From: Alopecurus myosuroides | Taxonomy: Eukaryota; Streptophyta; Magnoliopsida; Poales; Poaceae | Reading direction: 5' to 3' | Assembly (NCBI GenBank): GCA_028641055.1 | Contig: CM054060.1 | Location: 238,170,833 to 238,234,832, forward strand | Length of the DNA: 64,000 nt | Part shown: in pieces, positions 58,248 to 64,000 of the stretch | Position numbering within the stretch: position 1 is the stretch's first letter | How the letters are laid out: every line of letters begins with the position of its first letter | Program-made: the position numbers and the translations under genes | The notes under the pieces: generated by a model | Databases searched by the model: none | What the model was told of the DNA's origin: nothing | The model's input: only the letters and a program-made list of their open reading frames with translations

Positions 58248-58543
58248 TGTTGAGATAATTGTGCATGCATATTTCCGGCACGGATTGTCTGACTTTCCCT
58301 CTCTACCTTTTTCTTGACTTTGAGTCAATGAAACATGGGGCCCACCAGATATGGAACCCGCCTGTCAATGGCCCAAAATTAGGCCACACAAAGTGAGAGA
58401 ATCCCGTCAGGTGTATTTCTTGTATGTCAAGTCTTCCTCCTTCCTTGTATAGTTGAGGAAAAGAGTAGAACTCTTATATATATACATATACGTGTGAACG
58501 CACCCCGATCAATACATCTATAGTTGCATCCTATTCCTCTACA
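58248..58543 (+). repeat. Copia 3' LTR
   Basis: TGTTGAGATAATTGTGC...CCTCTACA, 296 bp, with TATA-like ttatatatatac at 58473-58484. It retains the ~150 bp missing from the 5' LTR. Confidence 0.88.
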
Positions 58544-59358
58544 ATATTTTTTTGCAACTTTCAGAATTTGTTCCAGGTCGATCCCGTAATCTTGCTAAAA
58601 GATCCAATCTTATACCACTAGTGGAAACAGGGCCTTTTGTCCCGGGTCGTAAGGGCCAGTTGTCCCGGTTGTGCAACCGGGATGGGCTAGCCGGGACAAA
58701 TGGCCCTCCCCCATTGGTCCCGGTTGTGCCAGGACCCGGGATGGTAAGGATATGCCACGTGGCGAACCTGTGCCAGGGGTCGGCCAGGGAGTTCGTCCCG
58801 GTTCGTTCAAGGGAGCAGGATGGATACTTTTTTTAAAAAAAAAGTATATAGCCGTCAATTTTCGCCTGCCGCGGTAGGTTTTTTTTTTCGTTTTTTGGGC
58901 TCCTGTCTCCCAATCCCCAGCCGGCCTCCCCCTTCCCCAACCGCGTCCAGGCCCACGTCTTTTATTAAGCCCACTGGCCACATTTTTTTGGTCAAAAGGG
59001 CCCACTGGCCCGCGTCTTTTTTTATGGTCGGTCAACGGTTCGAAGGGGCCACTGGCCAGCGGCCTAGTGGCTGGCTCGTCTGGTCCCTTAAATTAAGACC
59101 ACCGGGGCGGTCAAAGGGCCCACTGTCGCCTCGTCTTCCCGCCCCGCCTCGGCTTCCCGCGCCCCCACTTCCCCACGCCCGCGTGCCACAGCTGCAACCG
59201 CCGCCACGCCTCGGCTCCCGCCCCGCATTCATGGCCGCCTGCAACCGCCGCCACGTTCAGGCCGCCGGTTGGCATGCCAGCCCCCCCGGGTCCTTTTTAA
59301 AGGGCCCCCGCCGCCCGTACAACCCATCCACCCCGGCCGCGCCCAAGGCAAAGCAACC

Positions 59359-60364
59359 ATGTCCCGCTGGTTCTCGAGCGGCTCCGGCAAGCGCCCTAGG
59401 AACGACCACGAAGGCTCCTCGAGCGGCGCCGGCCGCGTCCCACCCCCGCCGGCGGAGGCCTTCGGCTACGGCCCTGGAGGTGTCCGCATCGGCGGGACGC
59501 CGCGCGTCCCCGCGCCACCTCCGGCGGCACGCCCGCCGCCCCGCGCCGCGCCCAAGGGCAAGCGCTTCCGCCGGTACATCCGGGTGGTGGAGGCGGAGTG
59601 GCACTGGAACAAAAACACACCGGTGTTCTGGCCAGACGTCCACCTCCCGGACGGCTGGCACCTGAACCCCCAACGGATCCCTGTGCCACCGGCCCCGACC
59701 GTCGAGGCGCTGCTCGAGGAGATCGACCGCCGGCGCCGCCTCCTGCCGGCCCCCCTCCTCAGGGAGCGCGCGTACGCGCGCAGCTCCCCCTACTGGGCCA
59801 CCTGGCTCCAGCAGGAGCACGAGCAGTGCCGGCGCTCCTTCATCCCCGTCCCCCACGAGGAGGTGAACGTGGCGGACTACCCCGCGGCACCGCCCGGCCG
59901 GGAGAGGGAGCTGTGGTTCCTCGAGGACATCGTGGACTTCTCCGGGGAGGAGGACCCCGAGCTCCGGGCCAACATGGAGGAGGCCTGCGAGGCCTCCCGC
60001 CGCTCCCTCATCGACGACGAAATCAAGCGGTGGGAGCGGGTCGTGGCCGCCGCCGCCCCCTACCGAGCCTACCCCCTGGTGGCACGCGCTGTACGCCGAG
60101 TGGGAGGCGTCCGAGGACCAGCCGCCGCCGCAACCGCTCCCCCCAGGCCTGGAGTACGGCATGTCCTGGGCCTGGACCGGCGGCGTTTGGTCGCCGGAGG
60201 AGGAGGAGCTGCCCCCGTCACCGCCGCCGCCGCAGGAGGTACTGCCCCCGCCACCGCCGTACGCGCCCCCGATGCCTCCGCCCCCGCCGGGCCCGGCCCA
60301 GCCGCCTGCCCACCTGTGGCGGCCACCCCCCTACCAGTGCATCTCCTCCGACGAGGAGGAGTAG
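59359..60364 (+). pseudogene. CACTA accessory ORF, proline-rich (unknown function)
   Basis: ATG at 59359. The N-terminus is Ser/Gly-rich ('MSRWFSSGSGKRPRNDHEG'), then Pro/Ala-rich, then a more ordered middle: 'KGKRFRRYIRVVEAEWHWNK', 'PVFWPDVHLPDGWHLNPQRI', 'EEIDRRRRLLPAPLLRERAY', 'YWATWLQQEHEQCRRSFI' and an acidic helix-like part around 'DFSGEEDPELRANMEEACEA'. One extra C in the C-run at 60072-60076 shifts the frame; the reading then continues 'WWHALYAEWEASEDQPPP' and ends in a polyproline tail with SSDEEE at 60362-60364. Similar ORFs accompany grass CACTAs, as I recall. It may be a DNA-binding TNPA-like partner; this is inference only. Confidence 0.6.
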
Positions 60365-60640
60365 ATCGGCGCCGGTGCGCCCCCCCTAGGCTAAGATACC
60401 TACCCCCCCAAGAAACGGTCGGCCGCCTGTGGCCGCGCCGCCGCCCCCTAGATATATGTAAGCACGGCCGGCCGCCTGTGGCCGCGCCGCCCCCCCCCCC
60501 CCCTATGTAAGCACGGCCCTCGGGCCTTTTAATATATGTTTGTTCGTGTCCAGTAACGCGTCCCTAGTTCACCCCCTAGCCCCGCCCGCGGAACCTCGCC
60601 GGCGGGATCTTCCTACCCGCTCGCCGGCAGGGCTTCGCCA
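60365..60640 (+). repeat. Duplicated 3' UTR of the accessory ORF
   Basis: 'ggccgcctgtggccgcgccg' occurs at 60421-60440 and 60471-60490, each followed by a C-run and 'tatgtaagcacggcc'. An imperfect ~50 bp tandem duplication. Confidence 0.65.
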
Positions 60641-60694
60641 AGCCATGTCCGCTGTCCTGCTGGGTGGTCGCTCGGCCTGGAGAGAGGGCCGAGA

Positions 60695-60790
60695 TATTTA
60701 TACAACCGGGCCTCTAGTCCCGGCCCGTGCCACCAACCGGGACTAGAGCCCCTTTGGTCCCGGTTGGTACCACGGGCCGGGACCAAAAAC
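60695..60790. repeat. Internal 'agtcccgg' inverted repeats of CACTA
   Basis: 'ctagtcccggcccgtgccac' and 'caaccgggactagagcccc', then 'ggtcccggttggtaccacgg' and 'gccgggaccaaaaac' form two inverted pairs like the subterminal repeats, but without a CACTA terminus. Confidence 0.75.
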
Positions 60791-60829
60791 ATATTTCGAA
60801 TTTTGGGGGTGGCACCCTGCGCGCCCAAA

Positions 60830-61100
60830 AGTTTTTAGCGCCAAAGTTTGAAAATTATTAAGTTTGCACATTAACAACTTCTATATACTTTCGAATTTTA
60901 CAAAAATTCCAACATGAAAAACACTAGAATTTGCATAACTAATTTAAATCCATTTTTCGTTTAACTAAATAATTTTTCTAACTATTGAAACTATTAATTA
61001 TTTTACCATTTGTATATAATTTGAATATAAAAATGTTACAATTTTTGTTTTCTCTCGTGATCTTCCGAGTTAGTCCAGAGCATACAAGGCATCCCGGGTG
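60830..61100. other. AT-rich spacer
   Basis: No coding signal between the internal repeats and the FAR1-related fragment. Confidence 0.5.
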
Positions 61101-61359
61101 ATTTATATAAGGTTCGACAAAGCGAGTTGTACCTTATTGACACGGTGAATTTGAGATCTTCGTCTCCCTTTATCCCGACCCCCGCTTGAAAACATAGTAA
61201 CTTCCGTGTACGCGGCAAGCCTCAGCGGGAGCATCAGACTTAAAGCAGAGACGGGCGGTCGGGCGGGGGAGACCGCGCCGTTGCTGTCGCGCTTTCCTCT
61301 CCTCTGCTCGTCCGCCGTCTCCATCGCGCTCCCCTCCGCCTTCAACATTTGGGATCTTC

Positions 61360-61653
61360 GTTGTTCAGTTAGACGTTTCTCCTCCAAAAATTTATCATAT
61401 CTGTTAAAGAAGTACCGAAGCTCTATTTCTGTTTGATATATACTTTCGTTGCATTTTGATATATATCCGAGCGGTGGACAGTCCCTAGCCAAGCAGAAGC
61501 AACTGCATCCCCTATCGATGTAAAGCAGTCAGTCAAAACTGTTTTCGGCTGTTTATGGTGGTTAACTCCAATGAATAACAATAGAGGCCTGCCATAATCA
61601 CTTGTTCTATACCGTGTGTCAACACATACTACATCTCGAAAGTAGTTATAATC
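61360..61653 (-). pseudogene. FAR1/MULE transposase-derived fragment
   Basis: Minus strand from 61653: 'DYNYFRDVVCVDTRYRTSDY' and 'GRPLLLFIGVNHHKQ' match the MULE domain start in FAR1/FHY3-type proteins (the FGDVV..DTTYRTN...P...F.GVNHHKQ motif, with Thr to Arg after the first catalytic Asp). The next residues, 'PKTVLTDCFTSIGDAVASAW', belong further on in that domain, so the middle has been deleted between two KQ dipeptides. 'TVHRSDIYQNATKV' follows, then after a frameshift near 61437 'ELRYFFNRYDKFLEEKRL', a C-terminal FAR1 motif. It is a shuffled remnant, either a captured host FAR1 gene or a Mutator transposase. Confidence 0.7.
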
Positions 61654-61910
61654 CTGCAATAATGAAGTCAGGCTGGTCATAGTTGTCAAGCACTCAATGC
61701 TTGCCAGCTTTTGACCGATCAATACAAATTATTGGTCAAACTTGCACCTACTCCATTCATAATCACAGAATATGTATAAATATCCTTTTGGCTAACAAAA
61801 TCTCGTTCATACTGCGTTATAAGAATTATGATCATGTATTCCACGTTTATTATTACACATCACCAACAACATCCCTATCTAGTCTTCTGAATTTTCTTCG
61901 TGTCCCTTGC

Positions 61911-63985
61911 TTATGATCGCTTCGGCCGTAACCATGGAGCATCTTCATTATTTAACGGGATGGTGGGGTCAGCTTTCACTGTGAAGGGTGGAATTTCAAC
62001 AAATTTATTATAATCTTCTGACATGTCTGTCGTGTCCTCGATTCCCACGATGTTTCTTTTCGCTGAGAGAACTATGTGACGCTTCGGCTCATCGTATGAT
62101 GAATTTGTTTCCTTATTTTTTCTTTTCTTCGGTCTGGAAGACATGTCCTTCACATAGAAGACCATAGCCACATCATTGGCTAGGACGAATGGTTCGTCAT
62201 TGTAACCAATATTGTTGAGATCCACTGTTGTCATTCCATAAAGCGGGTCTACCTTTACCCCTTCTCCATTCAGGTTGACCCATTTGCACTTGAACAAAGG
62301 GACCTTAAAAGAAGGTCCATAGTCAACTTCCCATATCTCCTCTATGTAACCATAGTATGTGTCATTTTTTCCATTCTCGTTTGTTGTATCAAAGCAGACA
62401 CCACTGTTTTGGTTGGTGCTCTTCTTATCTTGGGAGCTCGTGTAAAATGTATTCCCATTTATCTCGTACCCTTGAAAACTCCCAATAGTCGAAGATGGTG
62501 ACCCTGCCAACATGTATAGCTGATCTTCAACAGTGGTGTCATTTATAAGACGTGTTTGCAACCAACTTCCGAAAGTCTCCATGTGTTCGCGTTTAATCCA
62601 TGAGTCATCATTCCCCGGGTTTGCAGACCGTACAATATTCTTGTGTTCCTCGAGATACGTAGCCATGAACATAGAATTTTGTAGAACTGTGTAGTGTGCT
62701 TTGGTCAAAGAATGCCCGTCCCTAGGTATCATTGTTTTCTTTTCCAGCGTTCCTTTTCCCCTCAGTCTCCCCTCATACCGCGATTCAGGAACACCAATTG
62801 TCTTAAGGTCAGGAATAAAGTCAACACAGAACCCAATGACCTCCTCTGTTCCATAGCCCTTCGATATGCTTCCTTCTGGCCTAGCACGGTTATGAACATA
62901 TTTCTTCAAGACTCCCATGAACCTCTCAAAGGGGAACATATTGTGTAGAAATACCGGACCAAGAATATGAATCTCTTCACATAGGTGAACCAGGAGATGA
63001 GTCATAATGTTGAAGAAGGATGGTGGGAACACCAACTCAAAACTAACAAGACACTGGACCACATCCCTCTGTAATCTTGTCAGACTTTCTGGATCGATTA
63101 CCTTCTGAGATATTGCGTTCATGAATGCACATAGATTCACAATGGGTACTCGAACATTTTCCGGTAGAAGCCCCCTCAATGCAATCGGAAGCAACTGCGT
63201 CATAATCACGTGGCAGTCATGAGACTTCAGGTTTTGGAATTTTTTCTCTGCCATGTTTATTATTCCCTTTATATTCGACGAGAAGCCAGACGGAACCTTG
63301 ATACTGTAAAGGACTTCAAATAATATTTCCTTCTCTGCTTTAGTAAGAGTGTAGCTGCTTAAGTAATGGCGCCTATCTGTATGCTTGTTGCTTGGGTCTT
63401 TCATACGTTGCTGGTCCTCCCGTGCTTCTGGCGTATCTTTGGACTTCCCATACACGCCCAGGAAGCATAGCAGATTGATACAAAGATTCTTTGTCACGTG
63501 CATCACGTCGATCGAAGACCGGACCTCTAAAACATTCCAATAGGGTAGCTCCCAAAATATAGATTTCTTCTTCCACATGGGTGCGCGCTTATCAGGTCCG
63601 TACGGAACTGGTTGGCTGCCAGCAGCCTTACCAAAGATTACTTCTAGGTCCTTGACCATATCGAATATATCATTACCACTACGCAGCTCAGTCTTCTTCC
63701 GGTTATCTGCCTCACCTCTGAAATGCTTCCCTCCTTTCTTTCTTACGGGATGCTTGATCGGAAGAAATCTACGATGCCCCAGGTATACAACTTTTTTACA
63801 TTTATCCAAAAAACATTGTCAGTATTATCTAAACAGTGTGTGCATGCATTGTATCCCTTGTTTGTATGTCCGGAAATGTTACTAAGATCAGGCGAATCAT
63901 TGATGGTTACGAAAAGCAACGCCCGTAGGTCAAATGGCTTTTGTTCGTTCTCATCCCACACACGTACACCTGGTTTGCCCCACAA
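61911..63985 (-). pseudogene. CACTA TNP2-type transposase, frameshifted and partial
   Basis: From the window edge: 'WGKPGVRVWDENEQKPFDLR' and 'TINDSPDLSNISGHTNKGYN' with ACTHC (Transposase_21 core). The frame is lost in a T-run (A-run 63808-63813 on the plus strand; one base short) and continues from 63809 as 632 residues: 'HRRFLPIKHPVRKKGGKHFR', 'SSIDVMHVTKNLCINLLCFL', the DUF4218 region 'LPENVRVPIVNLCAFMNAIS', 'FNIMTHLLVHLCEEIHILGP' and 'FPFERFMGVLKKYVHNRARP', then the DUF4216 region 'DTYYGYIEEIWEVDYGPSFK' and 'VPLFKCKWV...NNIGYNDEPFVLA', and a basic tail. It stops at 61911. It would bind and cut element ends. The N-terminal part lies outside the window. Confidence 0.92.
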
Positions 63986-64000
63986 TTGTAAGAGTTCTTC

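Larger units (their letters stand above)
45921..58543 (+). mobile_element. Copia element with short LTRs, broken by two insertions
   Basis: 5' LTR 45921-46065, primer site 46066, gag, protease, integrase, RT and RNase H in Copia order, polypurine tract 58231-58247 and 3' LTR 58248-58543. It is interrupted by a gypsy solo LTR (49243-50121) and a CACTA element (51113-57883). The flanks ataac (45916-45920) and atatt (58544-58548) do not match, so the ends may have been shuffled by recombination. Stops and frameshifts occur in every domain. Confidence 0.88.
58616..64000 (-). mobile_element. Second CACTA element (left end; continues past window)
   Basis: The terminus CACTAGTGGAAACAGGGCC at 58616, with 'gtcccggttgtgcaaccggg' subterminal repeats to 58760, marks an element end. 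The TNP2-type transposase (minus, 64000-61911) reads toward it, so this is the 3' end. Between them lie an accessory ORF on the plus strand (59359-60364), a further block of 'agtcccggcccgtgccacc' inverted repeats (60695-60790) and a FAR1 fragment (61360-61653). The right terminus and TSD are outside. Confidence 0.85.

Noticed and set aside
59257..60162. 301-codon minus-strand ORF opposite the CACTA accessory ORF
   Set aside because: Gly/Ala/Arg-rich mirror of a GC-rich coding frame; the plus-strand frame has the ordered motifs and a sensible start.
1..64000. Host single-copy genes
   Set aside because: Every credible coding stretch matches a transposon protein, a LINE, or a captured fragment; nothing else had consistent codon, splice or domain support.

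Overview
The window is plant nuclear DNA made almost entirely of nested transposable elements. The families point to a large-genome grass, most likely Pooideae (Triticeae or Aveneae). They include ~1.6 kb gypsy LTRs that start TGATACGTCAT, a Tat-lineage gypsy with an antisense spliced gene, a Tekay-type chromovirus with ~3.5 kb LTRs, Copia elements primed by initiator-Met tRNA, L1-type LINEs, and CACTA elements with 'agtcccgg' subterminal repeats. The species cannot be fixed by eye. I see no intact single-copy host gene; every long coding stretch is a transposon protein or a captured fragment.

1-26.3 kb: the oldest visible layer is a Tat-lineage gypsy on the minus strand (about 1223-23584; right LTR 22906-23584, left LTR outside the window). 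It carries gag, protease, RT, two RNases H and integrase on the minus strand, and a separate multi-exon gene on the plus strand. A full-length non-autonomous gypsy ('family A', 2007-12201, TSD ccggg) sits inside an exon of that plus-strand gene. A 5'-truncated LINE (5904-9165, TSD attttagtttt) sits inside family A. A family A solo LTR (18545-20133, TSD atgat) splits the protease-gag part of the Tat element. More family A pieces lie at 1-1222, 23585-24655 and 24656-26259.

26.3-33.4 kb: gypsy and Copia LTR fragments, a Copia element that keeps LTR, primer site and a broken gag but no pol (27429-about 31.6 kb), then the 3' part of a LINE. The LINE is split by a PIF/Harbinger element (32152-33271, TSD taa) that keeps a transposase C-terminal relic, and again by a complete Tekay chromovirus (33416-45249, TSD gttta). 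The LINE tail resumes at 45255.

45.9-58.5 kb: a Copia element with short LTRs (45921-46065 and 58248-58543), its polyprotein broken up by a gypsy solo LTR (49243-50121, TSD ccggg) and a non-autonomous CACTA element (51113-57883, TSD tcc). The CACTA carries a captured 3'-5' exonuclease gene, a 5S-rRNA-derived segment, and a 3.86 kb chromovirus solo LTR (52732-56587, TSD gcaag).

58.6-64 kb: the left end of a second, larger CACTA with a proline-rich accessory ORF on the plus strand, a FAR1/MULE transposase fragment and a frameshifted TNP2-type transposase on the minus strand, running off the right edge.

Most coding sequences are dead. Many disabling changes look like C-to-T or G-to-A decay of methylated cytosines, including loss of a catalytic aspartate in the RT YxDD box of three unrelated elements. 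The most interesting items are the exonuclease plus 5S-carrying CACTA, the chimeric CACTA with a FAR1 fragment, the spliced antisense gene of the Tat element, and the chromovirus whose LTRs are young but whose enzymes look dead.
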